Origin: Candidatus Latescibacterota bacterium
GTDB lineage: Bacteria > Latescibacterota > 4484-107
NCBI GenBank assembly: GCA_030613045.1
Contig: JAUWMS010000022.1
Span: forward strand, 1-12,538
DNA: 12,538 bases
Direction of reading: 5' to 3'
Below are positions 1-7,591 of this stretch, piece by piece. A program made the position numbers and the translations under genes. Numbering within the stretch: position 1 is the first letter of the stretch; each line of letters starts with the position of its first letter. A model generated the notes under the pieces. It did no database searches. It was not told the DNA's origin and saw only the letters and a list, made by a program, of their open reading frames with translations.

Positions 1-1
1 G

Positions 2-934
2 CACCTGAAAAAACAGTGCCGGATCGGGCTGCTCTGGCATCAGGAGCATTACTGGGAGTATCTCTACAACGGCGGCGGCATCATTCAGCCGGACGATTAC
101 ACGGTGGTCGGCTCCAAAGACTACGGCCATCTCGCTCAGGACCCGATGTGGTTATACGCCAACACGATGATTGACACGGACACCGACTTTGGCATAGCGG
201 ATGTGCGCATTGACCTTTCTCAATATCCGATGCTGATCTACGCGGCTCCGCCGTTTATGACCCCGGAAGGCCAGCAGCGGCTCGTGGACTATGTGAAAGC
301 CGGCGGCAAGCTGGTCTTCCTGAGTCCGCCGCCTCGTTTGGATGTGGAGAAGAACGCGTGCACCATCCTGACCGATGGCCTGGGGCTTTCGTGCGGGGAG
401 GCGGTGAATATGGACGCTGCTATCGGCAGCCTGAACATTCACCTGTCGGAAGCCTACGACGATCTATCCGATTTTCAGCCGCTTCTGAAAACAGCCGACG
501 GCCATGTGGCGGCCTGTCGCAAGCAGGTGGGCGAAGGCGAGATAGTCCTCGTCGGTTTCTCCGCACTGGATACCGCGGTATTTCAGACGCTGTTGGAGAC
601 GCTGGATGCCCCGTTGTTTGTGCGCAGCAGCACGCCGGATTCCGTGCACACCCACCTGTTCCAAAGCCCGCAGCGAACCGTGATCTTTGCCATCAATCGC
701 CACACCGAGGTGGTGAATACCACAATCGAGATTCTTCCCGATTTAGACCTGACGGAGGAACATCAGTGCGAGGAGATGTTCACCCACCAGATGCTTCCAA
801 TTTCCGACGAGCAGGTCATCGAACTGACCATCCCGGGCAAGGATGTGGCTGTACTGGAGATCAAAAAACGCACCGAGGAACGCATCGATCTGGACAAGGA
901 TCAATTGATCCAGGGGTATTTTGAGCGGGTGTAA
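2..934 (+). CDS. GH42-like glycosidase, C-terminal part (5' end outside window)
   Basis: The frame is open from base 2, so the gene begins before the window; the GTG at 104 is only an internal valine. The visible 310 residues look like the C-terminal half of a GH42-like beta-galactosidase. A flavodoxin/GATase-like 'trimerisation' domain occupies roughly the first 180 residues, with an alternating beta/alpha pattern (RIGLLWHQEHYWEYLY, then YPMLIYAAPPFMTPEG, then LVDYVKAGGKLVFLSPPPR). A small beta-rich tail follows (HTHLFQSPQRTVIFAINRHT and onwards). The catalytic TIM barrel would lie upstream, so no catalytic residue can be checked. The next gene has the same domain with a near-identical DYVKAGG motif, so the two are paralogous in architecture. 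The gene ends with TAA, 12 bases before a 33-nt palindrome. The domain assignment rests on motif recognition; the substrate is unknown. Confidence 0.75.
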   Translation, partial: HLKKQCRIGLLWHQEHYWEYLYNGGGIIQPDDYTVVGSKDYGHLAQDPMWLYANTMIDTDTDFGIADVRIDLSQYPMLIYAAPPFMTPEGQQRLVDYVKAGGKLVFLSPPPRLDVEKNACTILTDGLGLSCGEAVNMDAAIGSLNIHLSEAYDDLSDFQPLLKTADGHVAACRKQVGEGEIVLVGFSALDTAVFQTLLETLDAPLFVRSSTPDSVHTHLFQSPQRTVIFAINRHTEVVNTTIEILPDLDLTEEHQCEEMFTHQMLPISDEQVIELTIPGKDVAVLEIKKRTEERIDLDKDQLIQGYFERV

Positions 935-946
935 ATGGCGCCGCGT

Positions 947-979
947 AACCTCCCGCAGGTTGCGAACCTGTGGGAGGTT
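947..979. repeat. 33-nt palindromic repeat, copy 1
   Basis: The arms AACCTCCCGCAGGTT (947-961) and AACCTGTGGGAGGTT (965-979) flank the loop GCG. They form a 15-bp hairpin with a single G.U pair. No U-tract follows, so it does not look like an intrinsic terminator. Related copies lie in the next two intergenic gaps (3411 and 4484), and a shortened one lies at 10749. It is best described as a REP-like intergenic palindrome. Confidence 0.85.
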
Positions 980-980
980 G

Positions 981-1010
981 TTCAAAGTTATCAGGCAAAA
1001 AAGGTATTAT
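981..1010 (+). promoter_or_regulatory. Possible sigma-70 promoter for second glycosidase
   Basis: TTCAAA at 981-986 (4 of 6 to TTGACA) is 18 bases from TATTAT at 1005-1010 (5 of 6 to TATAAT). It sits just after the palindrome and about 100 bases before the chosen start at 1114. A promoter in this gap is plausible because it is the longest gap (179 bases) in the run of + strand genes. The match is moderate and could be chance. Confidence 0.35.
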
Positions 1011-1113
1011 GGGGTGCTCAGCAACTCCGTGTTCCCGTGGGGCGCCAAAATGTTTTCCAGAACGTGCCCGACATCTTTCAGGAAACGGTATAGACAGCAT
1101 AGGGAGTTTCATC

Positions 1114-3396
1114 ATGGCAAAATTTGAGAGCAAAACCGGCTGTTGGCATTACGACGGCAAGCCCTTCTTCATTTCAACGGGTTGGGCCACCTTCTTCCGG
1201 TTCAGGGACAAAGGCGACCGGAAGTGCCTCGATCAGGCCAAAGAAGTCGGGATGACCTGCATAGACAACTGGGTGCGGGGAAGCTGGCTCTGGGATGGTG
1301 GCAAGTGGAATTTTGATGTGTGGGATGACTATAATGAGGCCATCGCGAAACTAAGCTTGAAAACGGTGCTGACCATTGATTTCTCGGCCAGCCGCTTTCC
1401 CCGGGAATTCGTCCTGAAGCACGGATGGCGCATCTGCACCGAAGAGGGCGAAGAATTTCTCCTCGACTATGATGAACTCTACAAAGAGACCGACCTGGAA
1501 TTGAACGATCCCCGTCTTCGCAAGGTCCACAAAGACCAGCGCATTGGCGATCCCTACGTCTTTCAGAATCAGCCCATCCACGATCCCTCGTTCATGAAGG
1601 CGTTGGAGGAGTTCATCACGGTGGTGGTGAACCACTTCAAGGGACTGCCGCATCTGCTCCATTGGAATCTGATGGGCGAAATCTGGGGGTATAAGCCGTA
1701 CTACAAGAAGGACGTGGGTATGATGGAGACGGGATACGACGAGTTTAACCGCAAGGCATTCAGGCAGTGGCTCCAAAAGGCGTATGCCCTGAATGAGCTT
1801 TCTCACCGTTGGGGCGCGGAGTCCGCTTACGGGGATTGGAACGAGGTGGAGCCGCCGATCCGATACCGGCCCGATCAGGATTTCAAAGGCAGAAGGCTGA
1901 ATAATTGGGACGCGGCCTGGTGGGATTGGCACCGTTTCAAGCAGGAGAGCATGACCCGGTTTGTGCGCACCGTGGCCGGGTGGATCAAGGCGCTGGACGA
2001 CCGTCCCATCATTGATGAGTTCAATGTGGGATTGGCGGGTTACTACGACGGCTGGAACAAGGAGGCCCGCTGGAATGATCTCACCGGCCCGGAAGGGGTG
2101 GATCATCTCGGAGTGCAGCAGTTCGAGGAGACGGTGGAACGCAATATGTTCTATCTCGCCTGTTCGCGCGGCGCCTCTTCCCCACCCCATCAACTCAATG
2201 AAATGGCAGGGGATCCGGCGGGCTACCACATGTTCTGCAGCGATGACCGCTCCCCGATGGCGGAGGATCCGGTAAAATATGTACGGCGCACCTTCTGGAC
2301 GGCCCAAGCGATGGGAACTACCGGCGTGAATGTATGGGATTTGAAAGGAGAGAGCCTTTCGATCCTCGATGAGGATGGAACCAAAAGACCGACCTGGTAT
2401 GAATACAAAGCCATCAATGAGGCCGCGGCCCGGATCGGCGACCGGCTGACGGCTTCCGCGCCTTTTGCGCCCAAGATCGGGATTCTCATCCTCGACGAGA
2501 CTTCCCTGCGCCTGCCTTCCAAACAATCCAAGCTGGCTATAAAAATTTTGAAAGCGCTGTTGGATGGGCATTATATGTGTGAATCCGCGATCCTGACCGA
2601 GAAGGAACTGGCCGACGGAACCGCGGGCGACTATGCCGTGATCTTTGCGCCATGTATCCCGTATATCTCCCAAAAACATGCCGAACGGCTCAGGGACTAC
2701 GTGAAAGCGGGCGGCACGCTGGCGCTCGGTCCGGGAGCGGGGCAATACGATCCATTGGGCAAAGCTTATGGCGGAATGATCGAGCCGCTGGTCGAAGTCG
2801 CGGGCGTGGAGGCGTCGCCGGTAGCCATCCCCGAATTCGGCAGCCACGATATGTGCTGGCAGCAGGATTTCGGTCTCGTGAAAGCCGGGGCCAATGTGCG
2901 CGGAGATTATCTGGAACGGCTCACGATCAAGTCGGACGACGTGGAGGTGCTGGCCGAATACGGTTGGCAGGCCAAATTGCCGATAGTTACGCGGTATCGT
3001 TTTGGCCGGGGACAGTGCATCTATCTCGGCGTTCAACCCGGCACGGACGAGAACATCTTTCCCGCGTTTGTGCTGAGCGTACCCAAAGAAGCCGGACTCG
3101 ATCCTCTGGTGATGGTAAACTCAAAGGAGGGCGGACGCATAGACGGTCAGGTTTACGCCGGAATACGCCGCCGGGAGGAGGACTATCTGCTGATCCTCGT
3201 GGAGGCGGACGACCGGGCGCACGAGTTGAAAATTCAATTCAATGCCGACCGGATGGGATTGGCTCCCGGAGAAGGCTGGCGAGTCAGGAATTGCCTGGAG
3301 GATGAGGGAGCGGAACTTTCTGAAGCTACGGACTGGGTGTTCGATACGGATCTGGGAAATGCCGCCGTGAAGGTGTTTGATATGGTTCGGGGATAA
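1114..3396 (+). CDS. GH42-like glycosidase with C-terminal trimerisation (GATase-like) domain
   Basis: A 760-residue protein that probably hydrolyses a beta-linked sugar. The start is the ATG at 1114, which follows AGGGAG (1101-1106) with 7 bases between; an in-frame extension back to 970 would run into the palindrome. Residues about 1-400 resemble the TIM barrel of GH42 and related clan GH-A enzymes. WNLMGEIWG places a candidate acid/base Glu at residue 189. RQWLQKAYALNELSHRWGAE matches the GH42-style segment before the mid-barrel. Glu302 (IIDEFNVG) and Glu363 (QLNEMAGDPAG) are the candidates for nucleophile. Residues about 450-600 form a flavodoxin/GATase-like domain (PKIGILILDE, then LRDYVKAGGTLALGPGAG), followed by a beta-rich tail. 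No signal peptide is visible, so it is probably cytoplasmic and acts on imported oligosaccharides. Family assignment is from motifs; the exact GH family and substrate are uncertain. Confidence 0.8.
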   Translation: MAKFESKTGCWHYDGKPFFISTGWATFFRFRDKGDRKCLDQAKEVGMTCIDNWVRGSWLWDGGKWNFDVWDDYNEAIAKLSLKTVLTIDFSASRFPREFVLKHGWRICTEEGEEFLLDYDELYKETDLELNDPRLRKVHKDQRIGDPYVFQNQPIHDPSFMKALEEFITVVVNHFKGLPHLLHWNLMGEIWGYKPYYKKDVGMMETGYDEFNRKAFRQWLQKAYALNELSHRWGAESAYGDWNEVEPPIRYRPDQDFKGRRLNNWDAAWWDWHRFKQESMTRFVRTVAGWIKALDDRPIIDEFNVGLAGYYDGWNKEARWNDLTGPEGVDHLGVQQFEETVERNMFYLACSRGASSPPHQLNEMAGDPAGYHMFCSDDRSPMAEDPVKYVRRTFWTAQAMGTTGVNVWDLKGESLSILDEDGTKRPTWYEYKAINEAAARIGDRLTASAPFAPKIGILILDETSLRLPSKQSKLAIKILKALLDGHYMCESAILTEKELADGTAGDYAVIFAPCIPYISQKHAERLRDYVKAGGTLALGPGAGQYDPLGKAYGGMIEPLVEVAGVEASPVAIPEFGSHDMCWQQDFGLVKAGANVRGDYLERLTIKSDDVEVLAEYGWQAKLPIVTRYRFGRGQCIYLGVQPGTDENIFPAFVLSVPKEAGLDPLVMVNSKEGGRIDGQVYAGIRRREEDYLLILVEADDRAHELKIQFNADRMGLAPGEGWRVRNCLEDEGAELSEATDWVFDTDLGNAAVKVFDMVRG

Positions 3397-3410
3397 TGGT
3401 GCATCTCTCC

Positions 3411-3443
3411 AACCTCCTGCCGATTGGGAAGTTGCGGGAGGGT
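3411..3443. repeat. 33-nt palindromic repeat, copy 2
   Basis: The arms AACCTCCTGCCGATT and AAGTTGCGGGAGGGT are separated by GGG, the same 15-3-15 layout as copy 1. The arms match copy 1 at 12 of 15 and 11 of 15 positions. The outer CCTCCTGC/GCGGGAGG segment still pairs over 8 bp (one U.G). It lies 14 bases after the stop of the glycosidase and 66 bases before the permease start. Confidence 0.7.
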
Positions 3444-3509
3444 GAAGGCCAAACCGGAACCGAAAGGGTATCCGCCGTCTTGCCATTAGGTTTGAGAAGG
3501 AGTAAGTCT

Positions 3510-4460
3510 GTGCAACCAGAGGTGATTAAGTTTGTCTTCTCCCTTGCTCTGATGATAGCGGGGATCGGCGCAGGCCAGGTTCTGCAGAAAAAACGCTCTA
3601 TTAGAACGGAAGTCCCCCGTGCACTCATGCGATGGCTGACCAAGACCTGCCTGCCTGTCATTTCGGCTTTGTCGCTGTGGGAGCTTCGTTTGACCGGACT
3701 TCACCTCCTCTGGATTCCTGTAGTGGGATCCGTTATCTCGACCCTTGCCTTTGTCCCGGCATTTCTTTTCGGCAGACGGCTTCAACTCACGCGCCAGCAG
3801 ATGGGGAGCTATCTCGGCGTCGCCATGTTTTCAAATGTAGGCTATTCTCTCGGGGGATTCGTTTGCCTGGTCCTTTTCGGTGAACAGGGATTGGCGCTGG
3901 CTGTGCTTTACACGCTTTATTTATTCTTTTATATGTATGGCATTGGGTTTTCAATAGCTCGAAGTCTGGGTTCCGGGAACAAGCGTTCGTTGTGGCGGAA
4001 CTTCGTAGAAAATATGTGCGACCCGGTTGCGTTTCTGCCGTTGGTGGGGGCGGCCTTGGGGATTTTGTTAAATATCAGCGGAATACACCGCTCCCCTATT
4101 TTCTCGGGGATTAACCAAATAATCGCTTCTGCGGCAACTTTCGTTACCATGCTTGCCATTGGACTTCAAATGAAATTAGAAGCACCGGGGGAGTATAAGG
4201 GCGCGGTGGTCCGAATGCTGGGCATTAAGTTCGTTTATTCCCCTCTCATTGGGGTAACAATGGCTTTAATACTTGGTCTTTCTGACCTGGAAATGAAGGT
4301 GGTCCTGGTGGAAGCATCCATGCCGTCAGCTATTACCGTATTGGTGATGGCGATGTTGTTTGATCTGGATCAACGATTGGCTAATCTCTGCTGGATTTAC
4401 ACGACGCTTGGTTTTTTTGTGTTTGCACCCTTTCTCTTTGTCGCCGTACGGTTGTTTTGA
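3510..4460 (+). CDS. AEC-family (auxin efflux carrier-type) membrane transporter
   Basis: A 316-residue, very hydrophobic inner-membrane protein with about 9-10 predicted helices. The start is GTG 3510, placed 7 bases after AGAAGGAG (3495-3502); the longer in-frame ORF from 3396 would begin in the previous gene's stop region and cross the palindrome. The usual AEC signatures are visible: FSNVGYSLGG near residue 107 in the first half, and EASMPSAITVLVMA near residue 268 in the second, before a DLD-containing loop. These correspond to the two helix-breaking transport motifs of Mem_trans proteins, and the length is normal for the family. AEC proteins move small organic anions or hydrophobic molecules. 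Lying between glycosidases, it may export or import a sugar-derived acid or other product, but the substrate is an inference. Base composition is more T-rich than its neighbours, as expected for a membrane protein. Confidence 0.85.
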   Translation: MQPEVIKFVFSLALMIAGIGAGQVLQKKRSIRTEVPRALMRWLTKTCLPVISALSLWELRLTGLHLLWIPVVGSVISTLAFVPAFLFGRRLQLTRQQMGSYLGVAMFSNVGYSLGGFVCLVLFGEQGLALAVLYTLYLFFYMYGIGFSIARSLGSGNKRSLWRNFVENMCDPVAFLPLVGAALGILLNISGIHRSPIFSGINQIIASAATFVTMLAIGLQMKLEAPGEYKGAVVRMLGIKFVYSPLIGVTMALILGLSDLEMKVVLVEASMPSAITVLVMAMLFDLDQRLANLCWIYTTLGFFVFAPFLFVAVRLF

Positions 4461-4483
4461 AATGGTTCGTTCGTAATATGCTT

Positions 4484-4516
4484 AACCTCCCGCAGATTCC
4501 AAATCCGCGAAAAGTT
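4484..4516. repeat. 33-nt palindromic repeat, copy 3 (degenerate second arm)
   Basis: The arms AACCTCCCGCAGATT and AATCCGCGAAAAGTT are separated by CCA. The first arm matches copy 1 at 14 of 15 positions. The second matches at 9 of 15, and all its differences are transitions. It lies in the gap between the permease stop and the next good ribosome-binding site, as in the two previous gaps. Confidence 0.65.
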
Positions 4517-4555
4517 TATGATCAACCCGACACCGCAATTACAGAGGAGCTTAGG

Positions 4556-6343
4556 ATGGCACGTATCCACCGAAACTTAGTGCAAAATCCAAAAAGGATC
4601 AACCTGCCTTCGGAGTTACTGACCGAGCCGAAGCCGCAGTTGAATTTACCGCCGATGCTTTGCAACGACGGCGCCAAAGGCGTCACCGAATTGGTGCTCG
4701 ATGTGGATTTGAAACCGGGTAGCTACGAGTTCAACATGCAGCACGGGGTGACCCGAAACGAAGTGGCGCGGACGTCCAGCCAGGCCTACCTCGTCTATTT
4801 CGATGATCGGGAGATCGGCTTCGGGGCCGCACCATCTATAGATTTCACCGAGGAGGAGCGAGACCTCACCACCGACTTCCGCTGTCGCTTCATCTGCCTC
4901 GAAGCGGGCGAACATACCCTCACCGTCAAAATGATCCATCCCTGGAACGACTTCTCTCCCAATCAGCCGTTTCCATTGTATGGGATTGACCTGAAGCCTC
5001 ATAAAATCAAGCGACATCGTGCTACTGTTGATCCGCTGCATCCCGGTCGCGTTCTGCTCGATGCCTGGGGCTGGCATATACCGCTCACCTACCAGCGCGA
5101 CCGGCTCGGCGGATATGCGCCCGAACCGCCTCCGCTGGACACTTTCAAGTCGCAGGCTATAGACGAGAGCTTTCGCCGGGGTGCCAATGTGACGGAGTTT
5201 TACATCGTCCATGACATCGGCGAAGGTACGACTAAAAACGGCTGGCCGATGACGTGGGAGACCGATGATCCCATCCAGGGCGCGGAGTTTTACCGCAGCG
5301 TGAAATTTGAAAACTGGAGCGATCAAGACAGCATCGAGCTATGCCGCCACGCTCACTCCCGCGACTTGCTCTTTCACTGGTATGGCCATTATCCCACCGA
5401 TCTGGGCGGCGATAATCCCTACGAAATATACAGCCAGTGGGTCTTCAACCTGCTGGAGAAGGCGGCGCGTGATTTTTCCGATGCATTGGGTATGGGATGG
5501 AAGGGATCGTTTGACGGATTTGTCTCGGAGACCTGCGATTTATCCCGTTCGGCGTTCTTCGTGGAGATTACCAAACGACTCTGGAAATTCAATCCGGGAG
5601 CGTATCAGATCGAGAACCGCGGACCCAACTGGGACCGGCCGATGACTGCCTGTGCCCCCAACTTTATGGTCGCTCAGGCCTGCAATCATATGCACTGGAA
5701 CGGGTACGATGACAAGGACCCCATCGTAGCTTACGACCGTAAGGTGGAACACGGCAGTCTGGGCAAAAATCATTTCCTCTACCAGGCGGATTGCCGAAGT
5801 TGGTCGCCCAATTTCTTCGGCGGCAACACCCGGCCGGACTATGTGCTCAAGCAGTGCAACGATTTCTTCCGCGGCCGCGCCGAACACCCGGACGATCCGG
5901 TGGAGAGCGCGGTCTGGTGGCTCAACGAATCCAAGATCACCGGGTCGGAGGAGATGCGGAGGTACGTCTATGGCATCACCCAGGATCCGATCAAGTGTGC
6001 CGTCGCCTGCGACCTGGGAACCACCGGAGTCGGCGGGACAATGGATCGCTGGCACCGTACAGACATGTCCGAATACGACGGCGCACCCCGGTATCAAACC
6101 CGTCCTCGCTCCGAGTTCTTCCATGATACCTCCATCATCCAGAACAACTTTTTCCGAGCCTATTTCCACAAAAATATAGACGGCGGCGTCCTGCTGGTTG
6201 ACTTAGAGGGATTGGCCCACTACGACTCCAATTCCCTCGCCGTTCCCCTGTCCGGAGATTTTCTTTCCACCGTCGCGCCGGGAGTGGGCAAGCTCACCCG
6301 GAAAGGCCGCTTTGTGGAACCGGCAGGGTATAAGGCGGTCTAG
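4556..6343 (+). CDS. Unrecognised TIM-barrel-like protein, probable glycoside hydrolase (N-terminal part of a TAG-split ORF)
   Basis: A 595-residue protein starting at ATG 4556, 6 bases after AGAGGAG (4543-4549). I do not recognise a named family. Residues about 15-165 look like a beta-sandwich, possibly carbohydrate-binding (VLDVDLKPGSYEFNMQHG, then LEAGEHTLTVKMIHPWND). Residues about 170-520 alternate strands and helices in TIM-barrel fashion and are rich in aromatic and acidic residues typical of sugar-cleaving enzymes: TEFYIVHDIGEG, LLFHWYGHYPTD, GSFDGFVSETCD (Asp320, Glu325), YQIENRGPNWD (Glu353) and LYQADCRSWSPNF. No signal peptide is visible. The ORF ends at TAG (6341-6343), but the same frame stays coding-like straight after it and continues to 7516, so this may be only part of a protein of about 986 residues. 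Glycosidase function is inferred from fold pattern and neighbours. Confidence 0.65.
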   Translation: MARIHRNLVQNPKRINLPSELLTEPKPQLNLPPMLCNDGAKGVTELVLDVDLKPGSYEFNMQHGVTRNEVARTSSQAYLVYFDDREIGFGAAPSIDFTEEERDLTTDFRCRFICLEAGEHTLTVKMIHPWNDFSPNQPFPLYGIDLKPHKIKRHRATVDPLHPGRVLLDAWGWHIPLTYQRDRLGGYAPEPPPLDTFKSQAIDESFRRGANVTEFYIVHDIGEGTTKNGWPMTWETDDPIQGAEFYRSVKFENWSDQDSIELCRHAHSRDLLFHWYGHYPTDLGGDNPYEIYSQWVFNLLEKAARDFSDALGMGWKGSFDGFVSETCDLSRSAFFVEITKRLWKFNPGAYQIENRGPNWDRPMTACAPNFMVAQACNHMHWNGYDDKDPIVAYDRKVEHGSLGKNHFLYQADCRSWSPNFFGGNTRPDYVLKQCNDFFRGRAEHPDDPVESAVWWLNESKITGSEEMRRYVYGITQDPIKCAVACDLGTTGVGGTMDRWHRTDMSEYDGAPRYQTRPRSEFFHDTSIIQNNFFRAYFHKNIDGGVLLVDLEGLAHYDSNSLAVPLSGDFLSTVAPGVGKLTRKGRFVEPAGYKAV

Positions 6344-6397
6344 GAAGAAGACGCGGAGATCCAGAGCGGACGGGTGCGCGAGCGGCGAACCGTTACG

Positions 6398-7516
6398 ATG
6401 CACAGCGACACGCCCTGCTTCAAGGTGCAAATCCGGCGAACGTCCGAGATACCGAAATTGGGCACGAGAATCGGTCTGGAGCGCTACGACTCCATGACGA
6501 TGGAAGGGACAACCTATCGCCAGACCGTTTCTCTAAATTGTCCGAAAAGGATGGTGTTCGCCGATAGCCGGGGTATCCTGCCGGAACTGACGGTTTTGGT
6601 GCTGAAGCCCGGTCGGATCCAAACGGTGGAATGGGAACCGGAGAAGGGGCTGGTGCTTCAGAGCGAGGATGTAACCCAGGAAACGATAGAGTTGGCCTTT
6701 GCTATCATAGATAATGAACCATCGAAAAATGCCGCCATAGATGTGCTTCTTCAGGCGATACAGCAGGACGAACAGGAGGTGAACTTCGGTGAAAAGGAGG
6801 CTATCGAGATTTTCAACCCGCACCCCTCCCCCATCGTTCGGATTCTCAAAATCACGGACCCGAACGGCTCCCCCTATCAGGTCCGCGAGAACGGCTGGTG
6901 GATGTTCCGGGGCGCGCAGCCGAGTCTAAAACATCCCGGCTGCGACTACCTGAAAGTGTATCTGCCTGCCGAGGGTTCCGTCAAAATCCGGCGTTACGGA
7001 TTCATTGATGGTGTGGTGAAGAATGGCTGGGGATGTCAGTACATCACGGCGATCAAAGAGATCGGGACGGACAAAGAACGGAAGGAAAGCTGCACCGTCG
7101 AGGTGTTCAACACGACCCCCTTGATCTTTGCGCCGAGAATGCAGTTTGCCCAAAAGATCGCCTCGGTCGAGTTGGACGGGAAGCCGTGGCACTACTTCGA
7201 TGAAGATCTGGTATTTCTGCCCAATCGTCCCGGCACGGTTCGAATCGAGGTGGAATACGGCGAACCCACCACGCCGCATCTGACGCGGAGCTACGGCGTA
7301 TTGGAGTCGAGCCGCTGGGACGGAAAAAAATTGGCGCTGGAATTCGGATTGCCGACCTGGGTCAACAAGCTCTATCCTGATCTGAAGCTGACGGCGATGG
7401 TAAAAACCGAGGGATGGCGCGTCGATCCCGTTGAAGAAGCATCGGTCATTTATCGAACGGAAAAGGGAGTGGTGATCGAATATCTGCCGGGCAAGGTGGC
7501 GGTTGAATGCGTTTGA
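6398..7516 (+). CDS. Beta-rich protein in frame with the preceding gene after TAG (probable C-terminal part)
   Basis: A 372-residue product if begun at ATG 6398; GTG 6374 is an alternative start. Neither has a convincing Shine-Dalgarno site, unlike nearly every neighbour. The frame is already open and coding-like directly after TAG 6341 (EEDAEIQSGRVRERR), which suggests one gene cut by a stop codon. The sequence is strongly beta-rich, with repeated short strands and turns (TVEWEPEKGLVLQ, EAIEIFNPHPSPIVRILKI, CTVEVFNTTPLIFAPRM, TVRIEVEYGEP), as in the C-terminal beta-sandwich domains of large glycosidases. No family is recognised and no catalytic motif stands out. If translated separately it would probably still associate with the upstream product. 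It ends with TGA, 75 bases before the GH65 start. Confidence 0.6.
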   Translation: MHSDTPCFKVQIRRTSEIPKLGTRIGLERYDSMTMEGTTYRQTVSLNCPKRMVFADSRGILPELTVLVLKPGRIQTVEWEPEKGLVLQSEDVTQETIELAFAIIDNEPSKNAAIDVLLQAIQQDEQEVNFGEKEAIEIFNPHPSPIVRILKITDPNGSPYQVRENGWWMFRGAQPSLKHPGCDYLKVYLPAEGSVKIRRYGFIDGVVKNGWGCQYITAIKEIGTDKERKESCTVEVFNTTPLIFAPRMQFAQKIASVELDGKPWHYFDEDLVFLPNRPGTVRIEVEYGEPTTPHLTRSYGVLESSRWDGKKLALEFGLPTWVNKLYPDLKLTAMVKTEGWRVDPVEEASVIYRTEKGVVIEYLPGKVAVECV

Positions 7517-7591
7517 TGCCATTCAGGAGTGTTGGCAGTCTCCCTTAATGCAGTAAGGGGCATTACCTATCTCAAGAAAGGACGAAACACG

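Noticed and set aside
947..979. Palindrome as a rho-independent terminator
   Set aside because: The stem is strong but no T-run follows, and the downstream genes continue on the same strand with related palindromes in the next gaps.
970..1113. A 48-residue N-terminal extension of the second glycosidase
   Set aside because: It would begin inside the palindrome and lacks a ribosome-binding site; ATG 1114 has AGGGAG at good spacing and starts the family-like sequence.
1351..3036. A 561-residue open frame on the minus strand opposite the complete GH42-like gene
   Set aside because: It is a long antisense shadow. The + strand product has clear domain motifs and a good ribosome-binding site, while the antisense product has no recognisable fold.
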